Part shown: in pieces, positions 49,629 to 58,594 of the stretch
How the letters are laid out: every line of letters starts with the position of its first letter
Numbering within the stretch: position 1 is the first letter of the stretch
Assembly (NCBI GenBank): GCA_945895265.1
Contig: CAMDEF010000014.1
Location: 1-64,000 of the forward strand
Source of the DNA: Bordetella parapertussis
GTDB lineage: Bacteria > Pseudomonadota > Gammaproteobacteria > Burkholderiales > Burkholderiaceae_B
Reading direction: 5' to 3'
DNA length: 64,000 bases
Notes under the pieces: model-generated
Database searches by the model: none
Told to the model about the DNA's origin: nothing
What the model saw: only the letters and a program-made list of their open reading frames with translations
Translations under genes and position numbers: made by a program

Positions 49629-50788
49629 AAACGGTTAGCCTACAAAGCGCAACGGCTCGTTGGTTGCATCAGCAATGGCAAAAGCGCGGCTTGTGGGCAA
49701 GCTTACTGTGGCCAGTGTCTTGCTTGGTGCTCGTCTACGTGTTTGCGAAACGTCGTTGGTATCAACAAGGCGCCATGCGGGTTTACCGTGCCCCCGTACC
49801 AGTCGTCATTGTGGGCAATGTATACGTCGGCGGGGTCGGCAAAACACCGGTTGTGATTGCTTTGGTGCAACAACTCGTGGCCTTAGGCTGGAACCCCGGC
49901 GTAATCAGTCGTGGCTACGGGGTCAAACTTGGGCCCGCTCCGCGCGTTGGCCGGGGCGAGCTTGATGCCGCCAGCCTGGGCGACGAACCGGCGTTAATAA
50001 GCGAACAAACCCAGGCACCTGTAAGCGTGCATCCGAACCGTCGCCTAGCGTGTCAGGCCTTGTTAACAGCCTATCCAGAGGTCGATATCATTGTGTCAGA
50101 TGATGGCTTGCAGCACTTGGCGCTCGGCCGCGACCTCGAGATCCTCGTCCAAGACGAACGTCTGAGCGGTAACGGTTGGTTGCTGCCTGCAGGGCCTTTG
50201 CGCGAGCCAGCTAGCCGGCTGAGCACCGTTGACCTTGTCATAACGCGCCAGGCGACCCCACCGCAACACGGCGCACAACAAGCACCAAAGCCGCCGACTC
50301 AGCCGCAACTGACTGAGCCAAATACCTCACCGCAAGAGCCGGCCTGCGCCCCCGAGCGGCTCCCGATACGGCATGCTGCCTCACAAGCAACCAAACTATC
50401 AGTGTGGCTGCAAATCACAGCTGTTCATTCTCTAGATAAAAAAATAAACCTATCCGTACATGAATTTATACAATTTCAAAAAAATAAAAAATCCTGCGCC
50501 ATTGCTGCAATAAGTGAACCGGATCGATTTTTTAAGTCTTTAGATCAAGCAGCCATTCTGTATCAGGATAGTATCGGGCTACCCGATCACCATCCTCTTG
50601 ATTTAGCGTTTTTTAATGCCCAACAGGCTGATTTGCTACTCATCACCACCAAAGATGCTGTCAAATGTCGAGCGCTGCATGACCCAAGGGTGTGGGTCAT
50701 TGCGACGACAGCCGTATTTTCTGATGCACTTTGGGCGACTGCACTCACAAAACAACTGACACACCGCGCAAGATCGCAACCCGAGTGA
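49625..50788 (+). CDS. lpxK: LpxK, tetraacyldisaccharide 4'-kinase
   Basis: Phosphorylates the lipid A disaccharide at the inner membrane. One N-terminal membrane segment (LWASLLWPVSCLVLVYVFA) precedes the P-loop GNVYVGGVGKTPVVIAL (near 62). DVDIIVSDDGLQHLALGRD (near 155) and LPDHHPLD (near 319) are catalytic-site regions. GTG start overlaps exbD. Residues about 212-265 are Pro/Gln/Thr/Ala-rich, and the DNA at 50438-50500 is unusually AT-rich (for example AAAAAAATAAA), unlike the rest of the gene. 387 residues against about 330-350 usual. Confidence 0.93.
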   Translation: MKTVSLQSATARWLHQQWQKRGLWASLLWPVSCLVLVYVFAKRRWYQQGAMRVYRAPVPVVIVGNVYVGGVGKTPVVIALVQQLVALGWNPGVISRGYGVKLGPAPRVGRGELDAASLGDEPALISEQTQAPVSVHPNRRLACQALLTAYPEVDIIVSDDGLQHLALGRDLEILVQDERLSGNGWLLPAGPLREPASRLSTVDLVITRQATPPQHGAQQAPKPPTQPQLTEPNTSPQEPACAPERLPIRHAASQATKLSVWLQITAVHSLDKKINLSVHEFIQFQKNKKSCAIAAISEPDRFFKSLDQAAILYQDSIGLPDHHPLDLAFFNAQQADLLLITTKDAVKCRALHDPRVWVIATTAVFSDALWATALTKQLTHRARSQPE

Positions 50789-50801
50789 TTACAATACCAA
50801 C

Positions 50802-51044
50802 ATGGAAACTCGCTTACTAGACCTGCTGGTGTGCCCTTTGTGTAAAGGCCGCCTTTACCCGAACGCCGACCATACAGAATTAACTTGTCGAGGTGATCGT
50901 TTAGCCTTCCCTGTTCGCGATGGGGTCCCGGTCATGCTCGAAGCGCAAGCACGCAGCCTAGGCGCAGACGATGACTCAAACTCAATCTCTCAAAGTGAGT
51001 CAGACGTCGAACCGCCACCCGCCCCTGGTAATCTTTCTCGCTAA
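50802..51044 (+). CDS. Trm112-family zinc protein (YcaR-like)
   Basis: Small zinc-ribbon protein: LLVCPLCKGRLYP (near 9) followed by LTCRGDRLAFPVRDGVPVML (near 28-47), a signature of Trm112/YcaR. The Ser/Glu/Pro-rich tail from residue 55 is beyond the core. It sits between lpxK and kdsB, the usual Gram-negative order. Function is not established in bacteria. 80 residues. Confidence 0.92.
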   Translation: METRLLDLLVCPLCKGRLYPNADHTELTCRGDRLAFPVRDGVPVMLEAQARSLGADDDSNSISQSESDVEPPPAPGNLSR

Positions 51045-51062
51045 CGACAAGGCAACGCTGCC

Positions 51063-51869
51063 GTGAACCCTCGAGCTGTCACCGAAACTGTCGCGCCAAC
51101 CTCGTTTATTGTTGTGATTCCAGCGCGGCAAGCCTCAACGCGCTTGCCAGGAAAAATGCTTGCCGACCTAGGCGGAAAACCCATGGTGGTGCGAGTGGCT
51201 GAACAGGCACTCGCTTCAAAGGCCGCGCGCGTGGTAATCGCAACAGACCATGCCGACATTGAGCAGGCCACGCGCGCGGCCGGTATCGACACACTGATGA
51301 CGCGTGTCGATCATGTCTCGGGCACTGATCGTCTAGCCGAGGCTGCCGCACAACTTGGGCTGACAGACCAAACCATTGTGGTGAACGTTCAGGGCGACGA
51401 ACCGCTCATCGATCCACAATTGATTAATCGCGTGGCTCAACAGTTAACGCTAGATACCGAGGCCGCGATCGCCACCTGCGCAAGTCCGCTGACCGAAGCA
51501 GCAAGCCTGTTTAACCCCAATATTGTCAAAGTGGTATGCGACCAACGCGCTCGTGCGCTGTATTTTTCTCGTGCACCAATCCCCTGGGATCGCGACGGCT
51601 TTCAAACAGAACAACGCACACTCACTCGCGATTTTCCGGCACTGCACCATATCGGTCTGTATGCCTACCGCGTCGAATTTTTGAAGCGTTTTCCTGCGCT
51701 AAGTGCCGGAGTGCTTGAACGCCTTGAAATGCTTGAGCAATTGCGGGCACTCGAACATGGCTATGGCATCTCGGTCTTGAAAATTGCTTCGCATCCGGGC
51801 GCAGGTGTCGACACACCCGAAGACCTCCTAAGAGTCAGGCGTCTATTCAGCGGGCATGCCGACTCGTGA
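51063..51869 (+). CDS. kdsB: KdsB, CMP-KDO synthetase
   Basis: Activates KDO with CTP for attachment to lipid A. The nucleotide-binding signature is [25 protein letters not shown] (near 18); [12 protein letters not shown] (near 108) and [13 protein letters not shown] (near 165) are also typical. The start is GTG 51063 ([13 protein letters not shown]), with AAGG about 10 nt upstream; the first 15 residues are a non-conserved leader. 268 residues. Confidence 0.95.
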   Translation: MNPRAVTETVAPTSFIVVIPARQASTRLPGKMLADLGGKPMVVRVAEQALASKAARVVIATDHADIEQATRAAGIDTLMTRVDHVSGTDRLAEAAAQLGLTDQTIVVNVQGDEPLIDPQLINRVAQQLTLDTEAAIATCASPLTEAASLFNPNIVKVVCDQRARALYFSRAPIPWDRDGFQTEQRTLTRDFPALHHIGLYAYRVEFLKRFPALSAGVLERLEMLEQLRALEHGYGISVLKIASHPGAGVDTPEDLLRVRRLFSGHADS

Positions 51870-51923
51870 GGGTAAGTCTTAAACCGGATGCAGGGCACGG
51901 TCAGCTACGATGCGGCATAATGA

Positions 51924-52613
<690 letters not shown>

Positions 52614-52670
52614 TTTTTACGACGAAGCGCTGCGGCGCAACGTCGGATTCACTTTGCTTAAAGTCAAATC

Positions 52671-53429
52671 ATGGATATCGCAAATAAAGTTTTTATCGTC
52701 ACAGGTGGCGCCTCAGGTTTAGGCGCCGGTACTGCCAAGATGCTGACTCAGCACGGTGCTCGGGTTGTGTTGGCCGATGTGCAAGACGAGGCTGGTCAGG
52801 CGTTAGCTGCCGAGCTCGGCCAACTCTACATCCACTGCGACGTGACACAAGAGCAAGACGCCCGCGCTGCGGTGGCTCTGGCTCTATCAGCCGGTAAGCT
52901 GTTTGGCCTGGTCAATTGCGCGGGTATCGCTCCAGCTGCCCGAACCGTTGGCAAGCAAGGCGCGCATCCGCTCGATATGTTTCAAAAGGTCATCAGTATC
53001 AATTTGATTGGCAGCTTCAACATGCTTCGCGTGGCTGCCGAAGCCATGGGCAAAAACGAGCCCGAGGCAACTGGTGAGCGCGGTGTTCTGATTAACACGG
53101 CCTCAGTGGCAGCCTATGACGGTCAAATCGGTCAAGTCGCCTACGCCGCCTCAAAGGCCGGCGTGGTCGGCATGACCTTACCGATCGCGCGTGATCTTGC
53201 CCCTCAAGGGATTCGCTGCTGCACCATCGCACCAGGCATCTTCGGCACCCCGATGATGTTTGGAATGCCTCAGGCCGTGCAAGACTCTTTAGCCGCCAGC
53301 ATCCCGTTCCCGTCAAGATTGGGTCGCCCAGAAGACTACGCCAAACTAGTCCATCAGATTGTGACCAACGAAATGTTGAACGGTGAGACGATTCGCTTAG
53401 ACGGTGCGATTCGCATGCCGCCAAAATGA
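52671..53429 (+). CDS. SDR-family dehydrogenase, 3-hydroxyacyl-CoA dehydrogenase type 2-like
   Basis: Short-chain dehydrogenase/reductase with NAD(P) motif [12 protein letters not shown] (near 12), NNAG-like VNCAGIAP (near 82), catalytic Ser in [11 protein letters not shown] (near 142) and YAASKAG (Tyr and Lys near 157-161). The pattern, with [22 protein letters not shown] ending, resembles HSD17B10-type enzymes that oxidise branched hydroxyacyl-CoAs, but substrate is unproven. Overlaps murJ by ATGA. 252 residues. Confidence 0.9.
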   Translation: MDIANKVFIVTGGASGLGAGTAKMLTQHGARVVLADVQDEAGQALAAELGQLYIHCDVTQEQDARAAVALALSAGKLFGLVNCAGIAPAARTVGKQGAHPLDMFQKVISINLIGSFNMLRVAAEAMGKNEPEATGERGVLINTASVAAYDGQIGQVAYAASKAGVVGMTLPIARDLAPQGIRCCTIAPGIFGTPMMFGMPQAVQDSLAASIPFPSRLGRPEDYAKLVHQIVTNEMLNGETIRLDGAIRMPPK

Positions 53430-55009
53430 GTCTCTTGCGGGCAGCTGCCACAGTCAGCAGCCTGACCCTGTTATCGCGCATCACAGGCTTGGTGCGCGAT
53501 GTCATGATTGCCCGCGCTTTTGGGGCAAGCGCTCTGACCGATGCGTTCTGGGTCGCCTTTAGAATCCCTAATCTGTTGCGGCGCCTGTTCGCCGAAGGCG
53601 CTTTCGCGCAGGCCTTCGTGCCGATCTTAGGGCAAGCGCGCAATGAGCACGAGGCGCCAGCCGTTAAGCAGCTGCTTGATCGAGTGGCCCGAACATTATT
53701 TCTAGCGCTTTGCGTGGTGACCTTGCTAGGTGTGTTGGGCGCCCCGTTGGTGGTTGCAGCGATGGCCAGCGGCTTGACTGGCGCTTCGCGTGCCAGCGAC
53801 TTTGAGGCCGCTGTTTGGATGACCAGATTAATGTTTCCGTACATTATCTGCATGTCCTTGGTGGCCTTTGCCTCAGGGGTATTAAACACTTGGCGTCGCT
53901 TCGCCGTGCCTGCCATCACGCCTGCCCTGCTGAACCTGTCCATGATTGGCGCGAGCCTATTTTTATCGGGTTTTTTTAGTCGCCCCATATACGCCTTGGC
54001 CGCGGGCGTCATGATAGGCGGGGTGGCACAGTTCGCCGTGCAGTGGTGGGCACTCTCGCGTCTGAGCCTGCGCCCTCGTTTACTCGGTCCTGTCGGGCCC
54101 GCCTTACAAGATCCCCTCGTGCGCCGGATCATGCGACAGATGCTACCGGCCACCTTGGGCGTGTCGGTCGCGCAAATCTCGTTGCTGATTAACACCAATA
54201 TTGCGACTTGGTTGGTTGCCGGAAGCGTCACCTGGCTCTCTTTTGCCGATCGTCTCATGGAGTTTCCGACGGCACTGGTGGGGGTGGCGCTCGGTACCGT
54301 ATTACTGCCCAGTCTGACTCGGGCGCACGCCGACCATGACACCGAACGCTACAGTGCCCTGCTCGACTGGGGCCTGCGTCTGATGCTGTTGCTTGGTTTG
54401 CCCGCTGCTGTGTGCATGATCATGCTTGCCGACGCCTTGGTCGCGACCTTGTTTCACTACGGTGCCTTTTCGGCAGCCGATGTCCAACAAACCCGTCTGG
54501 CAGTCATGGCCTACGCGCTCGGCCTAGTCGGCTTGCTCAGCATCAAGATTCTCGCGCCCGGCTTTTACGCTAAGCAAGATATTCGTAGCCCAGTCAAAAT
54601 CGCCATCGCAGTGCTGCTCTTTACTCAAGTGCTCAACGTGTTTTTAGTCCCTTGGCTCGCACATGCAGGCCTGGCGCTGGCAATTGCCCTAGGAGCCTGC
54701 CTCAACGCACTGGCGCTGTTGATTGGCTTGCGCCGCAAAGGCGTCTACCAACCAGCGAAAGGCTGGCTACGTTTTTTTGTGCAGCAAGGGTTAGCGCTGG
54801 CTGGGCTGGCAGTGCCGCTTTGGTGGGCATCCCGCAATATCGACTGGCTGGGCTTACAGCAGACCCCATTGATGCGTATTGCTGCCCTCAGTGCGGTATT
54901 TTTGGTGGGCGGCCTAGTGTATTTTGCCGTCTTAGCGGCTGCTGGACTGCGCCCGCGGCACTTTAGACGTGTGCCGAGTGCAAATACAGTTGGCAAAACA
55001 GAGGCTTAG
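53426..55009 (+). CDS. murJ: MurJ, lipid II flippase
   Basis: Flips lipid II across the inner membrane for peptidoglycan synthesis. About 14 hydrophobic segments are visible along 527 residues. Typical phrases are [54 protein letters not shown] (shown near 17-65 in parts [17 protein letters not shown] and [19 protein letters not shown]) and [22 protein letters not shown] (near 362). Start overlaps the SDR stop (ATGA). The rpsT promoter lies over its last codons. Confidence 0.95.
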   Translation: MSLLRAAATVSSLTLLSRITGLVRDVMIARAFGASALTDAFWVAFRIPNLLRRLFAEGAFAQAFVPILGQARNEHEAPAVKQLLDRVARTLFLALCVVTLLGVLGAPLVVAAMASGLTGASRASDFEAAVWMTRLMFPYIICMSLVAFASGVLNTWRRFAVPAITPALLNLSMIGASLFLSGFFSRPIYALAAGVMIGGVAQFAVQWWALSRLSLRPRLLGPVGPALQDPLVRRIMRQMLPATLGVSVAQISLLINTNIATWLVAGSVTWLSFADRLMEFPTALVGVALGTVLLPSLTRAHADHDTERYSALLDWGLRLMLLLGLPAAVCMIMLADALVATLFHYGAFSAADVQQTRLAVMAYALGLVGLLSIKILAPGFYAKQDIRSPVKIAIAVLLFTQVLNVFLVPWLAHAGLALAIALGACLNALALLIGLRRKGVYQPAKGWLRFFVQQGLALAGLAVPLWWASRNIDWLGLQQTPLMRIAALSAVFLVGGLVYFAVLAAAGLRPRHFRRVPSANTVGKTEA

Positions 55010-55018
55010 TGCTAGAAT
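54990..55018 (+). promoter_or_regulatory. sigma-70 promoter for rpsT
   Basis: TTGGCA (54990-54995), 17-nt spacer, TAGAAT (55013-55018): 5 of 6 matches in each box with ideal spacing. Its -35 lies inside the murJ coding end and -10 just after. The transcript would start near 55025, about 40 nt before the rpsT ATG. Confidence 0.75.
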
Positions 55019-55062
55019 TGTGGACTTTGCTGCAACTTTCACTCTTTCAAAGAATTTAGAAC

Positions 55063-55326
55063 ATGGCCAATACCGCCCAAGCCCGCAAACGCGCACGCCA
55101 ATCTGTTGCGCTGAACAAGCACAATTCAAGCCTGCGCTCAATGCTGCGCACCGCTATCAAGCGCGTACGTACCGCGATCGAAACCGGCGACAAGTCAGCT
55201 GCCGCTGACATCTTGCAAAAAGCAACCAGCGTCATTGATCGCGTGGCTGATAAAAACATCATCCACAAAAACAAAGCCGCTCGCCATAAAAGCCGTTTGT
55301 CTGCTGCAGTGAAAGCACTGGCCTAA
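55063..55326 (+). CDS. rpsT: 30S ribosomal protein S20
   Basis: Begins [36 protein letters not shown] and is strongly basic throughout, as in S20; it binds 16S rRNA near the 5' domain. 87 residues, normal length. A strong promoter overlaps the murJ end. Neighbour of murJ in many Proteobacteria. Confidence 0.98.
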   Translation: MANTAQARKRARQSVALNKHNSSLRSMLRTAIKRVRTAIETGDKSAAADILQKATSVIDRVADKNIIHKNKAARHKSRLSAAVKALA

Positions 55327-55342
55327 TATCTCTACACTGACC

Positions 55343-55397
55343 GGTCACGTTAAATAACGTATCGGTTGACAGCGCTGGCAGTGGTTTCAGCTGCCAG
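55343..55397 (+). terminator. hairpins after rpsT
   Basis: Two inverted repeats: ACGTTA/TAACGT with flanking ACCG/CGGT (about 55340-55367), and CTGGCAG/CTGCCAG (55375-55381 with 55391-55397). Neither has a long T-run. They may define the rpsT mRNA 3' end. Confidence 0.45.
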
Positions 55398-55435
55398 AGG
55401 TTTCAATCAGCGTGGTGACACAAGTTGCTGACTGA

Positions 55436-55708
55436 TGCTTTACCCAGCTTCAGCAAGCAAACGTAAAAGCCCAATCTAGTACGAAACATCTCACTGATCC
55501 AGCCCGCAACCATGTATCAAAAGAGAATCGACAGATTCAGGCAAAATTCCTTTGCATCGATTTGGACTACGAAAATCACGCTGACGTAGTTAGCGCGGTC
55601 AATATTTTAGAGCGGGGATACCGCTTGTTAGCCTGTAGAGAGTCGGTGCAGTCAGACCGCTCGATGAAGCAGGAACCCACCGAAGTGACTCAGGCAACTT
55701 TTGCCTGA
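55436..55708 (+). pseudogene. decayed tnpB (IS200/IS605 family) C-terminal fragment
   Basis: The frame from 55436 to the stop at 55706-55708 encodes about 90 residues. Recognisable parts are NHVSKENRQIQAKFLCID, ENHADVVSAVNILERGYRLL and RSMKQEPTE, which match the end of TnpB nucleases. HAD carries the last RuvC aspartate. The zinc ribbon is damaged: where the family has a CxxC pair before NHVSKENR and CxxCGYENHAD after it, here DPARNH and CIDLDYENHAD appear, so at least two or three cysteines are lost. An in-frame TGA lies at 55433. The N-terminal three-quarters of the gene are absent. Confidence 0.88.
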
Positions 55709-55776
55709 GCACCGTAGGAATCCCCGTCCTTCCCGCGCAAGCGACAGTCATCGACTAAGGGCGGGGAGGATGTCAA
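55640..55776 (+). ncRNA. fossil omega-RNA (TnpB guide RNA) scaffold
   Basis: In TnpB systems the guide RNA overlaps the 3' end of tnpB and ends at the right end, with the guide taken from the flank. Here the matching region has the two hairpins and GGAATCCCCGTCC (from 55718) followed by the terminal GTCAA. The would-be guide begins TCTGGTGCTGAGATTCG (55777). The 5' limit is a guess. With tnpB dead, activity would need a TnpB encoded elsewhere. Confidence 0.5.
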
Positions 55777-55778
55777 TC

Positions 55779-55840
55779 TGGTGCTGAGATTCGAATCTCT
55801 TTACACATTGATGCTCTGCCTGTTCTACTTGATCCACTAA
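55779..55840 (-). pseudogene. degraded tRNA fragment (tRNA-Thr-like)
   Basis: Read on the minus strand, the 3' end is GAGATTCGAATCTC then AGCACCA, like a T arm and the end of an acceptor with CCA. Upstream GGCAGAGCATC resembles a D arm, followed by TGTGTAA where an anticodon loop with UGU might be. The region between anticodon and T arm and the 5' acceptor strand do not form a cloverleaf, so it is not a working tRNA. It touches the transposon end within 2-3 nt. Resemblance to tRNA-Thr is by eye only. Confidence 0.4.
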
Positions 55841-55933
55841 CTGCTGCCGCGCTGACTGTCGTGCCCAGCTTGCCTGCACGCCTGAACATGCCGTAGTGCT
55901 CACGGTTCAACCTCAAACAATAGGTTCGCCCTC

Positions 55934-56887
55934 ATGACTAAACCGCTGATTTTACAAATTGGATCCTTCAACGGCCATGCGCCCGCCGACGGCGAGCTCG
56001 CAGAGCGCTATGAAGTGCTTGAATACTGGAAAGCAACAGACAAAGACGCCTTCTTGCGCGAGCATGCGAACCGCATCGAGGTCATTGCAACAACCGCCAA
56101 CTTCGGTTGCAGCACTGAAATCATCGCGGCCTTGCCCAAGCTGCGTGCCATTTGCACCTGGGGGGTCGGTTACGACAAAATCGATCTTGACAGCGCCGCT
56201 GCTCGCAAGATTCAAGTCAGCACAACACCTGATGTTCTCAATGATTGTGTGGCCGATATCGCCTGGGGCCTGCTGCTCGCCTGCGCACGCAATATTGGCT
56301 GGGGTGATCGTTTCGTTCGCGAAAACCACTGGGAAAACAAAACCAGCATTCTTCCTCTCGGCGCACGCGTGAGCGGCAAAAAGTTGGGCGTCGTGGGCTT
56401 AGGACGTATCGGCGAAGCAATCGCACGCCGCGGTCTAGGATTTGACATGGCTGTTTCGTATCACAACCGTAAACCACGCACAGATGTGCCTTACACCTAT
56501 CAGGCCTCATTGCTCGAACTTGCCCGTGAAAGTGACTTTCTGGTGCTTGCCACGGTTGGCGGCGCCAGTACTAAGCACCTGATCAACGAAGAGATCATGC
56601 GCGCACTTGGGCCCTCAGGCCATCTGATTAATATCGCGCGTGGTTCGGTGATTGACGAGCCAGCGATGGTGCGCCTGTTAAGCTCTGGCGAGCTCGGGGG
56701 CGCTGGGCTTGACGTGTTTGTGCACGAACCAAAAGTGCCAGATCAGCTAAAAACACTCAACAATGTCGTATTGATGCCACACGTGGCAAGTGCCACGCAC
56801 GAAACGCGTCGCGCAATGACCGACTGCGTCCTTGCCAACCTGCACAGCATGTTTACGCAGGGCAAGTTGGTGACACCGCTCATTTAA
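55934..56887 (+). CDS. D-isomer-specific 2-hydroxyacid dehydrogenase
   Basis: NAD(P)-dependent 2-hydroxyacid dehydrogenase of 317 residues. The Rossmann motif is VGLGRIGEAIARR (near 154). Catalytic Arg is in NIARGSVIDE (near 236), Glu in FVHEPKVP (near 266) and His in MPHVASATHETR (near 285). It resembles glyoxylate/hydroxypyruvate reductases, but substrate is unproven. Its stop TAA shares TTAA with the convergent DUF3579 gene. Confidence 0.92.
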   Translation: MTKPLILQIGSFNGHAPADGELAERYEVLEYWKATDKDAFLREHANRIEVIATTANFGCSTEIIAALPKLRAICTWGVGYDKIDLDSAAARKIQVSTTPDVLNDCVADIAWGLLLACARNIGWGDRFVRENHWENKTSILPLGARVSGKKLGVVGLGRIGEAIARRGLGFDMAVSYHNRKPRTDVPYTYQASLLELARESDFLVLATVGGASTKHLINEEIMRALGPSGHLINIARGSVIDEPAMVRLLSSGELGGAGLDVFVHEPKVPDQLKTLNNVVLMPHVASATHETRRAMTDCVLANLHSMFTQGKLVTPLI

Positions 56888-57201
56888 GTCGCGTGTCGCA
56901 CCAAGGGATCTTCGGATAAATCAGCTTGTGTTTTTAGCTGATTATCGTGTGCAAAGTCATGTACAAACTGCCAGGCCAAGGGCTCAAGATCCCGTAAACG
57001 ACCGTCAACCACGACGCAACGTTGACCCTCAAGAGTTGAAGGTACGGCATAGGGTGAGTATGAGATGTAGCCGCCTAAAGTGCCGGGCGGACGGTATGGC
57101 GCCAACACACCGGCAAGCCGCTCAGCCCAGTCGCTGGGCCTGAATGTAGTACCTGATTCTGTCACACCATAAATGACAAAATAACGAACTTCTGCTGTCA
57201 T
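56884..57201 (-). CDS. DUF3579 family protein
   Basis: Small protein of 105 residues, characteristic of Burkholderiales. Visible are RYFVIYGVTESGTTFRPSDWAERLAG and RCVVVDGRLRDLEPLAWQFVHDFAHDN. No catalytic motif or signal peptide. I chose ATG 57201 (MTAEVRYFVIYGV); a longer frame reaches 57234 but adds a non-conserved basic leader. Function unknown. Divergent from argD by about 130 bp. Confidence 0.85.
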   Translation of the reverse strand: MTAEVRYFVIYGVTESGTTFRPSDWAERLAGVLAPYRPPGTLGGYISYSPYAVPSTLEGQRCVVVDGRLRDLEPLAWQFVHDFAHDNQLKTQADLSEDPLVRHAT

Positions 57202-57334
57202 GCACAACCCGCGTCGCCAATTCAGAGCCCGCAAACTTCTGATTCGCGCCTCTGTCGTCTAGATTGTATATGATTGATGTTTTACACCCCGATCTGCGAT
57301 CCGGCATATCGGGCATCTTACGGAGCCCTCGGCC

Positions 57335-58516
57335 ATGACATCTGCCCTTTCCAATACGTATTCCCGTCTTCCAGTAGCCTTTACTCATGGTAAAGGCGTT
57401 TGGCTATGGGATACCAAGGGCCGACGCTATCTCGACGCGATGGCAGGCATTGGCGTGTCATGCCTAGGGCATGCTCACCCCAAATTGGTAGCCGCAATCA
57501 GCGAACAGGCTGCACGCGTCATTCACGTCTCAAATCTATACGAAGTGCCAGAACAAGAAGAACTCGCTCAACGCATGACAAAAATGTCGGGCATGACTGA
57601 AATCGTCTTTGGTAATAGCGGCGCCGAAGCCAATGAAGCGGCCATCAAACTGGCACGCTACTACGGCTACAAAAAAGGCAACGATCTGCCCACCATCATC
57701 ACCATGGAATCCTCATGGCACGGCCGCACCATCGGTACGCTTGCTGCAACCGACAGCGAGAAAGCGCGCACTGGTTTTGGTCCGTTACCAGGTGGTTTTA
57801 TCAAAGTCGCTTACAACGACATTGCCGCCATCAAAGCAGCTGGCGACGCTGAGCCGCGCGTGGTGGCGGTACTGCTTGAGGTCTTACAAGGTGAAGGCGG
57901 TATCCGCCCCATCGACGTGCAAAATCTTAAAGCGTTGCGTGCGCTATGTAACGAACGCGGCTGGCTCATGATGATTGACGAAGTGCAATCGGGCATTGGT
58001 CGCACTGGCAAATGGTTGGCGCACCAATGGGCTGAGATTCTGCCCGATGTCGTCGTCTTTGCAAAAGGCTTAGGCGGTGGCGTACCAATTGGTGCGATCG
58101 GCGCGTGTGGCCCTGCTGCTGGCGTTCTGGGCCCAGGCAGCCACGGCACCACCTTCGGTGGCAGCCCCTTGGTCAGCGCTGCGGCTATTGCCACCCTGCG
58201 CGCACTCGAAGAAGATAAACTTCTTGAAAATGCGGCAACGGTTGGCGCCTATCTGAAGGCAGAGCTTGGCAAAGCGTTATTGGGCACACCAGGCGTGCGT
58301 GAAGTGCGCGGCCAGGGCTTGATGTTAGGCGTCGAGCTCGAAAAACCCTGTGGCGTGTTGACGATGCGTGCGCTTGAAGCAGGCTTGCTGATTAACGTCA
58401 CGCGCGACCGTGTCGTGCGTCTGTTACCCCCACTCATCCTCACCACCCAAGAGGCCGACGAAATCGTCAAGATTTTGGTGCCATTGATCAAGGCGTTTAA
58501 CGCCGAAACCGCCTAA
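57335..58516 (+). CDS. argD: ArgD, acetylornithine aminotransferase
   Basis: PLP transaminase in arginine synthesis, possibly also acting as N-succinyldiaminopimelate aminotransferase. SNLYEVPEQEELAQRM, NSGAEANEAAIKLARY (near 95), LLEVLQGEGGIRP (near 183), MMIDEVQSGIGRTGKW (near 212) and PLP lysine in VVFAKGLGGGVPIGA (near 246) are intact. 393 residues. It leads the argD-argF-argG block, with 78 nt to argF. Confidence 0.96.
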   Translation: MTSALSNTYSRLPVAFTHGKGVWLWDTKGRRYLDAMAGIGVSCLGHAHPKLVAAISEQAARVIHVSNLYEVPEQEELAQRMTKMSGMTEIVFGNSGAEANEAAIKLARYYGYKKGNDLPTIITMESSWHGRTIGTLAATDSEKARTGFGPLPGGFIKVAYNDIAAIKAAGDAEPRVVAVLLEVLQGEGGIRPIDVQNLKALRALCNERGWLMMIDEVQSGIGRTGKWLAHQWAEILPDVVVFAKGLGGGVPIGAIGACGPAAGVLGPGSHGTTFGGSPLVSAAAIATLRALEEDKLLENAATVGAYLKAELGKALLGTPGVREVRGQGLMLGVELEKPCGVLTMRALEAGLLINVTRDRVVRLLPPLILTTQEADEIVKILVPLIKAFNAETA

Positions 58517-58594
58517 CCTGCACTGACACGACCTGACGCTCAAACATAGCGTGAGGTCGTGCGGCCCAGGCCTGACAACTTTATCGAGTCCCTC

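Larger units (their letters stand above)
55436..55776 (+). mobile_element. right-end remnant of an IS200/IS605-type (IS1341-like) element
   Basis: Contains the tnpB fragment, a hairpin CAGGCAA/TTGCCTG over its stop codon (55691-55707), and the right-end stem CCCCGTCCTT/AAGGGCGGGG (55722-55731 with 55757-55766, one G-T pair). Element end is most likely ATGTCAA at 55770-55776, the usual terminal phrase after the AGGATGTCAA motif. The loop between the stem arms is 25 nt, longer than the few nucleotides usual in relatives. No left end or tnpA is present. Confidence 0.8.
55327..55933. other. 607-bp intergenic island with transposon and tRNA remnants
   Basis: Longest gene-free stretch in the window. 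From the left: rpsT 3' hairpins, the C-terminus of a decayed tnpB in the plus orientation, its guide-RNA-like end structure, a tRNA-like fragment on the minus strand, then about 90 bp without clear signals (55841-55933) before the dehydrogenase gene. No intact gene is visible. Confidence 0.85.

Noticed and set aside
53092..54342. 416-codon open frame on the minus strand over the SDR and murJ genes
   Set aside because: Antisense to two well-recognised genes; its translation is rich in Arg, Ser, Ala and Thr without any domain, as expected for a shadow frame in GC-rich third positions.
55779..55840. Functional tRNA gene
   Set aside because: 5' acceptor strand and the region between anticodon and T arm do not form a cloverleaf; kept only as a degraded fragment.
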